Shown in pieces: positions 1 to 9,867 of a stretch of 64,000 bases of DNA. The notes under the pieces were generated by a model. That model did no database searches. It was not told the DNA's origin and saw nothing but the letters and a program-made list of their open reading frames with translations. Each line of letters starts with the position of its first letter. The first letter of the stretch is position 1. The stretch spans positions 3,472,001 through 3,536,000 of the forward strand of contig NZ_CP119546.1 in NCBI RefSeq assembly GCF_029277985.1, read 5' to 3'. Made by a program: the position numbers and the translations under genes. This DNA comes from Providencia stuartii (GTDB lineage Bacteria > Pseudomonadota > Gammaproteobacteria > Enterobacterales > Enterobacteriaceae).

Positions 1-22
1 AATAATTTCTAACATCAATGAG

Positions 23-355
23 TTACCTACCTGATTGGCTGTTAAAAAAACTATCTAACTCACGAAGATGCATAAGTAATAATTGATATTGTTCTTCTTC
101 ATCATGCTTATAAGCCTCTTCAAAATAAGGGGCAATAGCAAATGCGCTTGGTAAAACCGCGCCTTGCTCAATGATGGCATATAAACGCGGGATCAAGACC
201 CATTGCAACCATTCAATCGCTTCCATCGTATCAATTGAAAAAGGCTCAGTGCTTTCAAATGCTTCAGGACTTGGCGGTAATTCCCGCCAAAGTGCTTTTG
301 ACTTCATTTCTTCTTCAATATGACAAAGCTTTTCAATGATACGTTGTTCAATATT
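23..355 (-). CDS. yqcC: YqcC family protein
   Basis: Small soluble protein of the YqcC (DUF446) family. The conserved core runs from the WRELPPSPEAF segment through DTMEAIEWLQWVLIPR to PSAFAIAPYFEEA. The ATG at 355 is preferred over a GTG at 370 because an AGTGAG ribosome binding site lies just upstream and the family begins near here. It sits beside the csrB/syd region as in E. coli. The molecular function is not established. Confidence 0.88.
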   Translation of the reverse strand, partial: NIEQRIIEKLCHIEEEMKSKALWRELPPSPEAFESTEPFSIDTMEAIEWLQWVLIPRLYAIIEQGAVLPSAFAIAPYFEEAYKHDEEEQYQLLLMHLRELDSFFNSQSGR

Positions 356-618
356 CATATAAAAACTCACTTAATAAACGTAGTCTGAAATATACGGCAT
401 ATTGCTCATTAATTCTGTCGTAAATATGGGGTGCAACACAATCCCAAATCATCAATCACTATCAAAAGCACAATCACTGTTAATTAAAAATTTACATTTC
501 AAGCCCTTTTGTCAGTTTATTTAAAGTTTATTTATCTATTGTTGTAGTTAATAAGTATATGATTAACGTTTTTTGATTCTCTGAATAAAAAATAGTCAAC
601 GATAAATATGGTTTATAT

Positions 619-1533
619 ATGGGCTTATTGAAGCAGTGGCGTAAACAAAATAAATTTTGGCAATCTATTAATAATAGTTATGTACAGTTAAAACGACAGG
701 TACGTATTGCCAAACTCCCCTCTAAACCTTATCAGCAATTCCAAATGATGTGTGAAAACTACACTTGTGCTCGCATGTCTAAACAATTCGACAATATCCC
801 TGATTTTGCTGAACGCCCTTTAAATAAGTATTTACATCGCGAGTGGAATGGGAAGCAGAAGTTACTCACCGCTAGCCATACCTTAGAGCAGATAGAAAAA
901 ACATTCACACTTGAGGCCATTAAAGAGATGTTCTCAACAGAACGTCAAGGTCTTAAAGTTGCAGATATTGAATTAAAATCAGGTGATTATGCACAGTTAA
1001 GACTCGTATATTCTCAATATCCTCGAGAGGGTGACCTGACCTTACACCTGCTTAATGAAATGGGTGACGATATCTATTTAATGAGCTTTTCGTTTGGAAC
1101 GGAAGGGCAACTTTATATTTGCTCTCTGCAAGGACCTTCAACAGAACAGAGCACCGAGCAAGTTAAATCAATTACTAAGCAAATGCATGGCATGCGTCCT
1201 AAAAACCTATTGATGTCATCTATTTATGCTGTTGCCGCTTTTTTCCATTGCACATCAATAATGGGTATTTCAAATAACTGCCACATCAAACGTCAGCATC
1301 TCAAGTCAAGCTATGACCACTTTTGGCAAGAGTGTAATGGTGTTATTTCCGCTGACGGTTGGTATCATTTGCCTTTAACTGAACCCGTTCGCGATATTGA
1401 ATCGGTAAAAAGCCAGCATCGCTCCGCATTTCGTAAGCGCGAGGCATTAAGAGAGGCAATGTACCAAAGTGTTTTAGGCTCATTGGCCGCATACTCAGTT
1501 TCCTCAAATCGTAATACGAAAACACTCAATTAA
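619..1533 (+). CDS. VirK/YbjX family protein (DUF535)
   Basis: 304-residue protein of the DUF535 family (Shigella VirK, E. coli YbjX), linked in the literature to virulence-protein export and antimicrobial peptide resistance. The family pattern is visible: an early arginine/lysine-rich segment, then LHREWNGKQKLLTASHTL, a central DLTLHLLNEMGDDIYLMSFSF stretch and a C-terminal YDHFWQECNG region. No signal peptide or membrane span. It is convergent with the csrB-like RNA, whose terminator lies just past its stop. Family call is firm; role in this organism is unknown. Confidence 0.8.
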   Translation: MGLLKQWRKQNKFWQSINNSYVQLKRQVRIAKLPSKPYQQFQMMCENYTCARMSKQFDNIPDFAERPLNKYLHREWNGKQKLLTASHTLEQIEKTFTLEAIKEMFSTERQGLKVADIELKSGDYAQLRLVYSQYPREGDLTLHLLNEMGDDIYLMSFSFGTEGQLYICSLQGPSTEQSTEQVKSITKQMHGMRPKNLLMSSIYAVAAFFHCTSIMGISNNCHIKRQHLKSSYDHFWQECNGVISADGWYHLPLTEPVRDIESVKSQHRSAFRKREALREAMYQSVLGSLAAYSVSSNRNTKTLN

Positions 1534-1718
1534 AAAAAAGCCAGCCAACAATTGGGTTGACTGGCTTATCTCATGTTTTAAATGGTATACAGCATCCTGC
1601 AAAAAACGACTTCCTGCCGTTCGACATCCTGTCTTCTGTAAACAGTTTAGTGAGTCACCTCACTTAGCCATCCTTGACCGCTGTTCTACTGGTAGAAAAC
1701 GAAAACCCTGTCTTCACA
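1532..1718 (-). ncRNA. csrB: CsrB-like regulatory RNA
   Basis: Lies between yqcC and syd, the position of csrB in E. coli. The minus strand carries repeated GGA motifs typical of CsrA-sequestering RNA (AAGGATGG, ACAGGATGTC, GCAGGAAG, GCAGGATGC) plus ACAGGG near the 5' end, and ends in a GCCAG..CTGGC hairpin followed by eight U. The 5' end is inferred from similarity of GTGAAGACAGGG to the start of E. coli CsrB. Only four or five GGA/GGG sites are seen in about 187 nt, against roughly 18 in 369 nt in E. coli. An UvrY-like box lies about 180 bp upstream. Confidence 0.72.
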
Positions 1719-1925
1719 CAGCCAATTAAGAATGTATTAAAAACACTAATGAAACAACCTAGTAAAACAAACTAAATAATCGCTGTAAAACTTGAGTTTC
1801 TTTAATTGATAGTAACTACATGAAATTAAATATTAAATAATACCGATTTAGATAAATGAAGAAATTTAAAGCGCATTTCCTAATTAATTTGTAAGTTATT
1901 TCCTACAAATTCTATCTATAGCTAC
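1719..1925 (-). promoter_or_regulatory. csrB upstream region with UvrY-like box
   Basis: No gene. At 1890-1907 is TGTAAG-N6-CCTACA, matching the reported UvrY (BarA response regulator) inverted repeat TGTAAG-N6-CTTACA at 11 of 12 specified bases. It lies about 180 bp upstream of the inferred csrB start, comparable to the distant site known for E. coli csrB. The rest is AT-rich with no clear element. Confidence 0.6.
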
Positions 1926-2486
1926 TTACGCTAATGGCTCTACCACTGGCGATAACTGCTGAATAAAATGGATAAGATCAGATGCCAATACTTGTTTTTC
2001 CTTACTGCCAAACTTTTCTAAAATAATTTCCCCTGTTAAATTACATAAAGAAATCATTTCTAAATCGGACTCTAATGTGGCTATAAACAGTGTGGGGGAT
2101 AGTTTTAAACGCTTCTGGGTCACTAGGTGCCCAATTAAATTTTCTTGTAACCGTATAAAATCATCCTCATTCCACACTTGCACTAGATTCAGCGTATGAC
2201 CTTGGAACTGCGCTTTCATATCTCCAGCTAATTGAGTTGTGTAAAAAGGATGGATCATCGGCTGTAATTCAATATCGAGTGCAGTCGCCACTTTATTTAA
2301 ATTTTTATCTTGTAAAGAAAATGATTGAGGCTCCCAATAAACCCAATTTTCACCTGTACGAACGATACAAGGTGAAGGAACCCCATATAGATCGCTAGAA
2401 GCAGGCGGTAAGCCTGTTTGTGCCATCCATTTGCTCACATATTGTTCGGTAAACTGAGTCAGTGCTTCAGAGACTGTTATATTCAT
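1926..2486 (-). CDS. syd: Syd, SecY-interacting protein
   Basis: 186-residue Syd homologue, close to the E. coli length (181). Syd is a cytosolic protein that binds SecY and is thought to monitor or clear abnormal translocon complexes. The start MNITVSEALTQFTEQYV, the PSPCIVRTGENWVYWEP segment and the acidic ELQPMIHPFYTTQLAGDM region are characteristic. Divergent from queF, as in enterobacteria. Confidence 0.93.
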   Translation of the reverse strand: MNITVSEALTQFTEQYVSKWMAQTGLPPASSDLYGVPSPCIVRTGENWVYWEPQSFSLQDKNLNKVATALDIELQPMIHPFYTTQLAGDMKAQFQGHTLNLVQVWNEDDFIRLQENLIGHLVTQKRLKLSPTLFIATLESDLEMISLCNLTGEIILEKFGSKEKQVLASDLIHFIQQLSPVVEPLA

Positions 2487-2642
2487 AATTATTTCATTGT
2501 CTAATGATTGGATTTAATTGAAATAGCGGTAATATCACTAATAAGTGATATTATGACAGAAGTTAACCAATGAATGAATTGCTCTTATTTTTAGCTGCTT
2601 ATAGTAGGTCGCTATCTCAGTAAATGAAGTTTAAGGATCAAC

Positions 2643-3488
2643 ATGTCACAATATCAAAATAACCCAGCGCTGGATAAACTGACTCTCGGAAAAAAAACGG
2701 CCTATTATGATCAATATGATCCGAGCCTGCTTCAAGCCGTTCCTCGTAGTCTAAATAGAGATCCATTGAATATTCATGCGGGTAACCTCCCCTTTCATGG
2801 TGCTGATATTTGGACCTTATATGAGCTTTCTTGGCTAAATAATAAAGGTGTACCGCAAGTGGCTATTGGCTCAGTGCATGTTGATGCGCGAAGTGAGAAC
2901 TTGATCGAATCAAAAAGCTTCAAGCTCTACCTGAATAGTTTTAACCAAACTCGCTTTGAAACTTGGGAAAATGTGCGAAGCGTTTTGCAAAACGACCTCT
3001 GCAATTGTGCTAATGGGGAAGTTAGCGTTACACTCCATAAACTAAATGAATTTTCACAGTGTGCGATTAGCCCATTCGACGGGATCTGTATCGATGAACT
3101 CGATATTGAAATTAATCACTATGAATTTAATCGTGATTACCTAACACATTGCACAGAAAATGAACTTGTGGAAGAAACACTGGTTAGCCACTTATTAAAA
3201 TCAAATTGTTTGATTACTAACCAGCCCGACTGGGGTTCAGTACAAATTCATTATCGTGGCCCTAAGATTAACCGTGAAGCTCTGCTACGTTATTTAGTCT
3301 CTTTCCGCCATCATAATGAGTTTCATGAGCAATGTGTCGAACGTATTTTTAATGATATAACGCAATTGTGTAAACCCGAAAAACTCAGTGTTTACGCGCG
3401 CTATACTCGCCGAGGTGGTCTCGATATCAACCCATGGCGTAGCAATACACAATTTACGCCCGACGTAGGACGTTTAGCACGGCAATAA
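2643..3488 (+). CDS. queF: NADPH-dependent 7-cyano-7-deazaguanine reductase QueF
   Basis: Reduces preQ0 to preQ1 in queuosine biosynthesis. At 281 residues it is the long tandem T-fold type of E. coli. Catalytic Cys is in the [14 protein letters not shown] region late in the first half, and the C-terminal half carries the second fold with [19 protein letters not shown]. Preceded by AAGGATC ribosome binding site. Upstream of the ppnN site where the prophage is inserted. Confidence 0.96.
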   Translation: MSQYQNNPALDKLTLGKKTAYYDQYDPSLLQAVPRSLNRDPLNIHAGNLPFHGADIWTLYELSWLNNKGVPQVAIGSVHVDARSENLIESKSFKLYLNSFNQTRFETWENVRSVLQNDLCNCANGEVSVTLHKLNEFSQCAISPFDGICIDELDIEINHYEFNRDYLTHCTENELVEETLVSHLLKSNCLITNQPDWGSVQIHYRGPKINREALLRYLVSFRHHNEFHEQCVERIFNDITQLCKPEKLSVYARYTRRGGLDINPWRSNTQFTPDVGRLARQ

Positions 3489-3549
3489 GTACTTTAAGTT
3501 CATTGTTATATTTTTATATCAAGATCCCTTTGGGATAAAGGAGAGTTAC

Positions 3550-3600
3550 TTGATTACTCATATCAGTCCATTAGGTTACCAAAGCAACAAAAAGCATTAA
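3550..3600 (+). pseudogene. ppnN: Orphaned 5' end of ppnN (left prophage junction)
   Basis: The native ppnN ribosome binding site (AAAGGAG at 3537-3543) and a TTG start are left here. TTG is followed by codons for ITHISPLG identical to the intact ppnN at 57142, then phage sequence and a stop after 16 codons. It shows that the bacterial gene originally started with TTG and that its promoter now reads into the prophage left end. Confidence 0.75.
3551..3575 (+). repeat. attL core (25-bp direct repeat)
   Basis: Perfect 25-bp match to 57143-57167, beginning TGATTACTCATATCAG and ending CCATTAGG. The matches stop abruptly on both sides. The copy by the integrase gene is attR, so this is the distal attL. 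The core is the start of ppnN coding sequence, not a tRNA. Confidence 0.93.
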
Positions 3601-3840
3601 ATATCAATAGCTTAATTTATTATCAGTTCATTTTTCATACTACAAAACACTACATTTCATTCTAAATGAATCAATAAGTTACCCCTTCATTTCGAACGAA
3701 AAAGAGGGGTAATTAACCCCTCACCTCTCATTTTTGCGGCACAGTTCGTCACAGTGATATCTGATAACATTACGACCAATATTGATATCGCGCCATTGTC
3801 TGACTGCTTATAATTAACTCCAGACTTTATTGGAGGGTTT
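3576..3840. other. Left-end phage noncoding stretch
   Basis: No convincing gene. It holds the terminator at 3699-3722 and, before the small plus-strand gene, a TATAAT hexamer at 3809-3814 that may be its -10 element. Short dyads around GATATC occur at 3760-3790. Arm-type integrase sites may lie here but were not recognised. Confidence 0.5.
3699..3722 (-). terminator. Rho-independent terminator of the late operon
   Basis: On the minus strand GAGGGG-loop-CCCCTC is followed by TTTTT. It is the first strong terminator past the tail fibre gene and would end the late transcript before attL. Confidence 0.7.
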
Positions 3841-4101
3841 ATGACCAGTACGCAACTTATCTTACTCGCACTTACTTGCATCAATGAAAATAGAGAGCCG
3901 TCTCACACTGAACAATCACGTATCTATGTTTTCTATAAAACAGAGATAGATGACAAGGCTATTTCGATCAATGAGTTTATGCTCTTACTTTCTAATTCAT
4001 CTTTGTACTGCCAGATAGAGCAACCCAAAAGAGCTCCAGTAATTGAGCTCATAGAAAGTTATCTAAGCAGTTCTGCTGATAAATCACACGCAAGAAAGTA
4101 G
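3841..4101 (+). CDS. Small phage protein of unknown function near attL
   Basis: 86-residue soluble protein, not recognised. It has a good ribosome binding site (TTGGAGGGTTT before ATG) and its own likely -10, and runs against the late operon. That position, between tail fibre and attachment site, is typical of independently expressed accessory (moron) genes. No signal peptide, membrane span or motif seen. Confidence 0.6.
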   Translation: MTSTQLILLALTCINENREPSHTEQSRIYVFYKTEIDDKAISINEFMLLLSNSSLYCQIEQPKRAPVIELIESYLSSSADKSHARK

Positions 4102-4178
4102 AATAATCATGCACAATCTCGCAAATCTAACTCAGTGAGTAAGAGATTTCCGCGGGGGTATGAGTACAGCAAAGAAGA

Positions 4179-5705
4179 TTAGATGTCTTCCTCGGCTTCA
4201 ATTTCGGCGTTCTTAGCCTCCTCCGCTTGCCTCTCCGCCTCCTCTTTCGCCAATCGCTCGGCTTCTGCTTGCTTGAGGTTGTAGATAGAGTTCACTGGCA
4301 TTTCGACACGCATATCTATCCAGCGCGATTCAGGAACGTCACACGGCTCATAGTTTTCGTAGTAAACAGGGTTGCCGTCTTCATCAAGGTGCTTAATGCG
4401 CTTGTTCTGAAAACGCTCCGGTAGGTCAGCGTTCTGTTGATGAAAGACAAAAACTTCAATATCACCATCAGGTCTCACCTCATAATCAATAAGCACCATG
4501 TTTTTACCGTTATGGTCTTGAGGAATGACAAAGCCGTTATTGATACCCCATGCACCGTCCGAGTTAAAACCGACAACGCCTTTAATCAGGTAATGACCGA
4601 CACCAAGGTGCTCCATTTCAACGCCTTCTGACTCTTCGTTAAGCTCAATGTGATCAGCAAATAATTTCACAACAGGGGACGCGGCTTTTAAATTACCGTT
4701 AGAGTCTTTAGTAGTGTTTTTGTCAGTGTAGGCTTTCCACGGCGAATAAAATTGACTTTTATTATCCGCGTTTTTATACGCGGTTCTGCCGAATATGCTT
4801 ACATCCGTTATTAGCAACTGCCCTTGTGCGGAGGCGCCAGTCGGGTCATTCCATCCCCTTACTGTTAGTAGCGTACCTAGGGTATACTCTGACGAGCCAG
4901 CACCATAATCTTTGAGTGAACAAATGCCAGCTGAAACACCTATAGGAAAGTCTTCTGCTATGTTGACATTCGCCCCACTTCTATCTGATCTTGCTTCCAT
5001 CCTGCCGTAGTGAGCAAATCCACCATAGCCTTCAAAACCAGTTGGTTTGTAATAGTCTAGGTCAGTTAAAACAATCCCGTTCTTGCGTTTTAAAACAGCC
5101 TGATTTTGGCTTTTCCCATCCTTATCTCTATATATAAAATAAACCATGTCATTACCTCTGCCCGCTTCAATTCTTACTGAATCATTGTCGGGAAGAGTTA
5201 ATGTCACACCAGGCCATGGAGAATCTTTTATTTCAAGTGATTCTTTTACTGATAATCGACCTGACAGAGCACCACCTGTTTTATCAAACTTCCCATCTAG
5301 CTGCTTATCCATTTCTTTCGCCGTTCTCAGCTGCTGTGTTGTGCCGTCTGGCAACGTCACTGTAATCGTACCGCTTTCTGTCGCCCATCGATTTAAGATA
5401 TCGCTGAACTGCACATTCGAAACGTTCATTGCTACGATTTTATTTGCTGCATCTGAAACGGAATTCACCATCGTTGTCAGTATTTGATACGGCGCATTGC
5501 TTACCGATGCAGGCACAGGGAAACTCAGTGTTATCTCTGTGTTGCTCTGAATAGACGCAATGCTGTTGATATAAATCGTTGCGCCATTTTGAATTAAAAT
5601 AACCTGCTCTGCGGATACTCGCGAGTTGTTATCTTCCCACTTAGTACCTACTCCCACTAACTTTGTGCTGTTTGCTGTCGTTGTGACTGTTCCTGCGTTG
5701 TACAT
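4179..5705 (-). CDS. Phage tail fibre protein
   Basis: 508 residues. The N-terminal region (about 1-110, MYNAGTVTTTANSTKLVGVGT) resembles the attachment part of side tail fibres. At about residues 120-150 there is the MDKQLDGKFDKTGG motif, common in fibre shafts. A long beta-rich receptor-binding portion follows. The C-terminus ends in a charged Ala/Glu-rich helix (QAEAERLAKEEAERQAEEAK), which may be a coiled-coil tail. Downstream of the J-like tip protein, with a weak terminator between. Probably sets host range. Confidence 0.85.
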   Translation of the reverse strand: MYNAGTVTTTANSTKLVGVGTKWEDNNSRVSAEQVILIQNGATIYINSIASIQSNTEITLSFPVPASVSNAPYQILTTMVNSVSDAANKIVAMNVSNVQFSDILNRWATESGTITVTLPDGTTQQLRTAKEMDKQLDGKFDKTGGALSGRLSVKESLEIKDSPWPGVTLTLPDNDSVRIEAGRGNDMVYFIYRDKDGKSQNQAVLKRKNGIVLTDLDYYKPTGFEGYGGFAHYGRMEARSDRSGANVNIAEDFPIGVSAGICSLKDYGAGSSEYTLGTLLTVRGWNDPTGASAQGQLLITDVSIFGRTAYKNADNKSQFYSPWKAYTDKNTTKDSNGNLKAASPVVKLFADHIELNEESEGVEMEHLGVGHYLIKGVVGFNSDGAWGINNGFVIPQDHNGKNMVLIDYEVRPDGDIEVFVFHQQNADLPERFQNKRIKHLDEDGNPVYYENYEPCDVPESRWIDMRVEMPVNSIYNLKQAEAERLAKEEAERQAEEAKNAEIEAEEDI

Positions 5706-5727
5706 AATTTTTCCTCGAATTTTAGAT

Positions 5728-5757
5728 ACAAAAAAACCGCAATTAAGCGGCTTTTGT
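5728..5757 (-). terminator. Hairpin between tail tip and tail fibre genes
   Basis: Minus strand AAAAGCCGC-TTAATT-GCGG followed by seven U. The short stem suggests partial termination, which would lower fibre expression relative to the tip gene. Confidence 0.55.
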
Positions 5758-5771
5758 TTTGTGGTGATTTT

Positions 5772-8700
5772 TTATTTAAAGGACGATGGGGCGCTCTTGC
5801 ATGCTAAGACAAGCGCCGGATGGATTCTTAATGTGCAGTTTGAGTTGTCGCCGCCATTTCCTCTCCCTGTGAGCCGTATCTTTATCACTGTGTCTTTTTG
5901 ATATTTCGGTATCTTGATATAACAGGATGCGATTGCAGCCCACGTTGTATCTGGACTATTAACTGTTGTTGTGATGACATTTTGGGAAACTCCATTTGCA
6001 AAAACTGAAATTTCAAAGGGTCTATTGATTGCTGGCTCCCTGTGCTCAGATGAAAAATGCATTGTCGGCATAATCAAATCGACATCATACGGCATGTTTC
6101 CTACGTAGATTATTGATGTTTCTATAGACATAACAGATTGTTTAATGAAATACTTTGACACCCCTTCGTATAAAACCCCCGTTGCAACATCCCCGATGAA
6201 TTTTTCAGCGTGGACAGTTCCCCTGAAGTCACCATCAGTTGCATAAATCTTGCCAGTTATTTCTGCATCATTTGCAATCAACTTCCCGTTTTCAAAGTCC
6301 AGCATGAGACCTTTTTTAGCTGAAGGATCCCAATTTTTGGATTTGATAGTCGAACCGATTAACAGCTTTTCAATGGTCGCTTGATTAATAAACGCTTCAT
6401 TAATAAAGACCTGTCCATTTTCAACAAAGAAAACTGGCTCTAACTTGCCGCTTGCGGGATTGAAAATGCCGAACGTGTCAGCACTGAAGCCGATTTGTGT
6501 GTCCACCTTGCCGTTTCTTACTTCCGCTCCCATCATGAATTTCGCATCGTAATATTGATTGTTCCAGTTGATGCCGGTTTTGATAGTGTAAATTGCCGAG
6601 CCATTGCCGTTGTGGTCAAAAATGGTTTGCCCACGTTGCTCAATCGCTGCTTTATTCTCTCCAATTTCAGACTTGATAAGCTCGTTAATTTCAGCTTGTG
6701 ACCTCTCATTATCTGATACAGTTTTCTTGAGAGTCGTAATGCTTGAGTTTACATCATTGAATTGCGCTTCAATTTTCTCAAATGACTGTGCGAATGCCTG
6801 AAACTTATCGGCTGTTACTGTATCTAAACGAGTAATTGACGCTTTAATTCTCAGTTGCTCAATTGCTTGATTTCCAACCTCCGCTGTCAGCTGCATCCCC
6901 ATTTCTGCTAGTGAACTTTCAGCATTAGCAAGTGAGCGTGATAACTGATTAATTAACGCTTCATTATCAGTAAATCGAGATTCGGCGGTCTCAATATGTT
7001 TCGTTTGAGTTTCATCAACTTTAGCTATCGCCTCTGATTGGTCTGTAATACGAGCATCCATCGGCCCTAACTTGTCATCAACTTGCTTAATCTCAGCTTT
7101 GACTTGCGATATGTCTTTTGCCGTTGACTTTTCAAGTGTTGACACTGATTCTTGCACTTTTAGAACAGCCGATGAGGTTTGCTCGTAGTCGGTTTTAACT
7201 TGCTGCTGCCAGCGTGCTAGCGCCTCCTGGTCTGAAATTCGCACTTGCTCAAGACGGAATATTTCAGACCTGCGAGTACCTTCCTCTTCTAGTAAGCGAA
7301 ATGAGACTTGATTCAACATCACAGTGTTGTTAAGTGTCGCTTCTGCCGCTTGCTCAAGTTGCAGCTGAACATTGGATTGATTAAAGTCAATCTGCTCTTG
7401 CAGTTTCTGGCCAGCTTCGTTGGTGAGGAAGGTGTCGCCCAGCTCGTCGATCACCTCCGCAATAACATTATCTGGTTTTCCTGTAGCTTCTACAAAATCA
7501 GATACACCGAAAGGATTTATAGAACGGATATAAAACCAATAATCTTGACCTTCTTTAAGCCCATCCTTGATCCAAAATGAACCTCTCCCTAATCTCTTGG
7601 TTTTAGTCTCAATATCGGCAACATTACTTACTCTTTGCTCGCTTCCCCAAAACTCAAACACTGTATTAATTGAGTTGTCAGTTGAAATATACGGTGTTGC
7701 TTTTAGTGCAAAGTGCATTGAGTCGATTTGAATATGAGTAGGTTTTGGTGGTGCGCCTATATTCATTTCAATTTGAGATTCTGCGCCCTTCATCCCATTA
7801 ATTATTTTAGCTTTAACGCCGACAAAATAATTTCCAGCATTCAATCCGAAGAAATTATAGCTAAATAGGTCTGTTTCATCTTCAAACACAACGTTGCCGT
7901 TGTTGCTATACACTCGAACCTCGAATGATAAATCTTTTGTAACTGTTGATGATTCCCATGCAACCGTGGTCTGTACCGTTGGGCTATTGACGCTAATTAC
8001 ACGCAAGCGCTCAATTGATGGTGCACGATAGCCATTAATAGTATTCGTAGGTTGATCAAACACAGCCCCTTCATCAACAATCGCTTGTTTATTCGGGTTA
8101 TGCTCTGCTGCTGATATTTTATATTTGCCATTACCCTCTTCTTCTTTCACACTCGTGATGCGATAGAGCTTTGTTTTAAGATTTTTGGCCGAAATAACAA
8201 AAGGGGAATGTTCTTTGAAATATTCAGGCTCTGACAGTAAGTGAATTTTATTTCCATCAATGTAATCAACATCGAATTTAACAGGTTTACCGTGCGCCCC
8301 CATCATAGAGAACGTAATTGATTGTTCGTTAATTTCAATCGGCGCATCAACGGCAATAATGCGTTTATTCCTTGAAATTACGCGCCCACTAACTCGTGTG
8401 CCTATGTGCTGATTATCGGCGATTTCGACAATATCACACGGCATAAATGAGATAGCATCACGAGCCATTGAAAACGAGATTCGCCCAGTTTCTCTTAAGG
8501 AAGTCTCAAGCAGCCACTTACCGACTCGATAAGCTTGGCCTCGGCTTGTGCATCCGAAAGCTTCTATTGTCGTCTCTTTGTATCCGTCATTCGCAATCGA
8601 TACATCATCTGCAACATATTCTTTTGATGTCTCCCACCCGTTATTGGGGTCAACCCACGATACAATCACGGCATTGTAGCGCTCGTCACTCGGCGTTGAG

Positions 8701-9860
8701 TTTCGAGTAAACTTACCATCAATAACATTTGAATTAGTGATAAGTGCTACTGGGTCTGATGGCATATCGATAAGCATTGAAAAATAAGACCCATCCCAGA
8801 CTGAGGAGCCTCGAAGTGACGAGGCTATTTTATCTAAGATAACCTTGGCTTTTTCTTGGCTTGTTAGATATGCGTTGAGCGTAAACCTTGGTTCTTTTCC
8901 ACCATGACCATCATTGACAAGCTGATCGCAAAACTGAGAAAGTGCATATAATCGACCATCATCGATATCAACAAAGCCAACTCTTTTTGCAAGCCCATAT
9001 CGATTATTTTTTATCAGTGCTCGATAAAGCCAAGCAGGGTTGTTAGTCCATGCTTGCTTGAAACCGCCAAGCCAAACTCCGTTATAGGTGCGATTGATTG
9101 GGTCATAGTTATCGGGCACATCAACAATCAACCCTCTGTAGTGATAATTGCGCGTGGGAGTATCTTTAAACTGGTCTCTGTCGATAACAACGCCGACAAT
9201 AGCCGAGAATGGATATGATAGCCGATCATCTGTTATTTCAGTGTAGCTATTCCAAATAGTGCCGTTTTGCAATGAATCTGAGTTACTGTCTTCGGTAATC
9301 CTTCGCACTCGCAAATCAAAAGGCTTTTGCTCTGGTGCTTCAATAATGTGAGCTTCTAAATACTCTCCTGATATTTTATTGGGGCCTATCGTGACGATTT
9401 TTTGTGTGACATACCCACCGTTACCCGACTTAACTTCAATCGCCATCTGTACGGAACTGTTTTCCTGATTACCGCTTGAGTCTGTTTTAACTAAGCTACT
9501 GACACCGATATTTAATCGAACTCTGTCAACTTCTTGATTCGTTATCGTTCTAACTAGTGGTGTCTCTTTTGTTACCGCATTGTTAACCATTACGGTAGAT
9601 TCTAAGTAATCAAAACCATTTATCGGCTCTTGATACTCGCTTCCGTTTCGCCACGCAGCAGCAACGCCATTGATGCTAATATCGCCATTCTTATTCGTAA
9701 CGGGCGTCTTATTGAGCATGATTGATGACATATGCTCTGTATCAACTGGCCCATATATTGGCCCTTCTGATATCAAATCAAGCACACGTAAAAATTGCTT
9801 TGACTTTAAATTATCATTAAGGAGTATAGGAGTTTTTGCTTTACCGCCGCCTGACGACAT
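5772..9860 (-). CDS. Host specificity protein J (central tail tip)
   Basis: 1362-residue homologue of lambda gpJ. It begins MSSGGGKAKTPILLNDNLKSKQ, a typical J start. The N-terminal tip-attachment and baseplate-hub-like regions (to about residue 620) are followed by fibronectin-type segments (about 640-830). A long coiled coil full of Gln/Glu (about 840-1110) follows, then the central fibre region with FMMGAEVRNGKVDTQIGFSADTFGIFNP. The last 170 residues are beta-rich and probably contact the receptor. Follows K and I in the lambda order. Confidence 0.93.
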   Translation of the reverse strand: MSSGGGKAKTPILLNDNLKSKQFLRVLDLISEGPIYGPVDTEHMSSIMLNKTPVTNKNGDISINGVAAAWRNGSEYQEPINGFDYLESTVMVNNAVTKETPLVRTITNQEVDRVRLNIGVSSLVKTDSSGNQENSSVQMAIEVKSGNGGYVTQKIVTIGPNKISGEYLEAHIIEAPEQKPFDLRVRRITEDSNSDSLQNGTIWNSYTEITDDRLSYPFSAIVGVVIDRDQFKDTPTRNYHYRGLIVDVPDNYDPINRTYNGVWLGGFKQAWTNNPAWLYRALIKNNRYGLAKRVGFVDIDDGRLYALSQFCDQLVNDGHGGKEPRFTLNAYLTSQEKAKVILDKIASSLRGSSVWDGSYFSMLIDMPSDPVALITNSNVIDGKFTRNSTPSDERYNAVIVSWVDPNNGWETSKEYVADDVSIANDGYKETTIEAFGCTSRGQAYRVGKWLLETSLRETGRISFSMARDAISFMPCDIVEIADNQHIGTRVSGRVISRNKRIIAVDAPIEINEQSITFSMMGAHGKPVKFDVDYIDGNKIHLLSEPEYFKEHSPFVISAKNLKTKLYRITSVKEEEGNGKYKISAAEHNPNKQAIVDEGAVFDQPTNTINGYRAPSIERLRVISVNSPTVQTTVAWESSTVTKDLSFEVRVYSNNGNVVFEDETDLFSYNFFGLNAGNYFVGVKAKIINGMKGAESQIEMNIGAPPKPTHIQIDSMHFALKATPYISTDNSINTVFEFWGSEQRVSNVADIETKTKRLGRGSFWIKDGLKEGQDYWFYIRSINPFGVSDFVEATGKPDNVIAEVIDELGDTFLTNEAGQKLQEQIDFNQSNVQLQLEQAAEATLNNTVMLNQVSFRLLEEEGTRRSEIFRLEQVRISDQEALARWQQQVKTDYEQTSSAVLKVQESVSTLEKSTAKDISQVKAEIKQVDDKLGPMDARITDQSEAIAKVDETQTKHIETAESRFTDNEALINQLSRSLANAESSLAEMGMQLTAEVGNQAIEQLRIKASITRLDTVTADKFQAFAQSFEKIEAQFNDVNSSITTLKKTVSDNERSQAEINELIKSEIGENKAAIEQRGQTIFDHNGNGSAIYTIKTGINWNNQYYDAKFMMGAEVRNGKVDTQIGFSADTFGIFNPASGKLEPVFFVENGQVFINEAFINQATIEKLLIGSTIKSKNWDPSAKKGLMLDFENGKLIANDAEITGKIYATDGDFRGTVHAEKFIGDVATGVLYEGVSKYFIKQSVMSIETSIIYVGNMPYDVDLIMPTMHFSSEHREPAINRPFEISVFANGVSQNVITTTVNSPDTTWAAIASCYIKIPKYQKDTVIKIRLTGRGNGGDNSNCTLRIHPALVLACKSAPSSFK

Positions 9861-9867
9861 AGTGACC

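Noticed and set aside
5146..5901. Plus-strand frames over tail fibre and tip genes
   Set aside because: Shadows of well-supported minus-strand structural genes.
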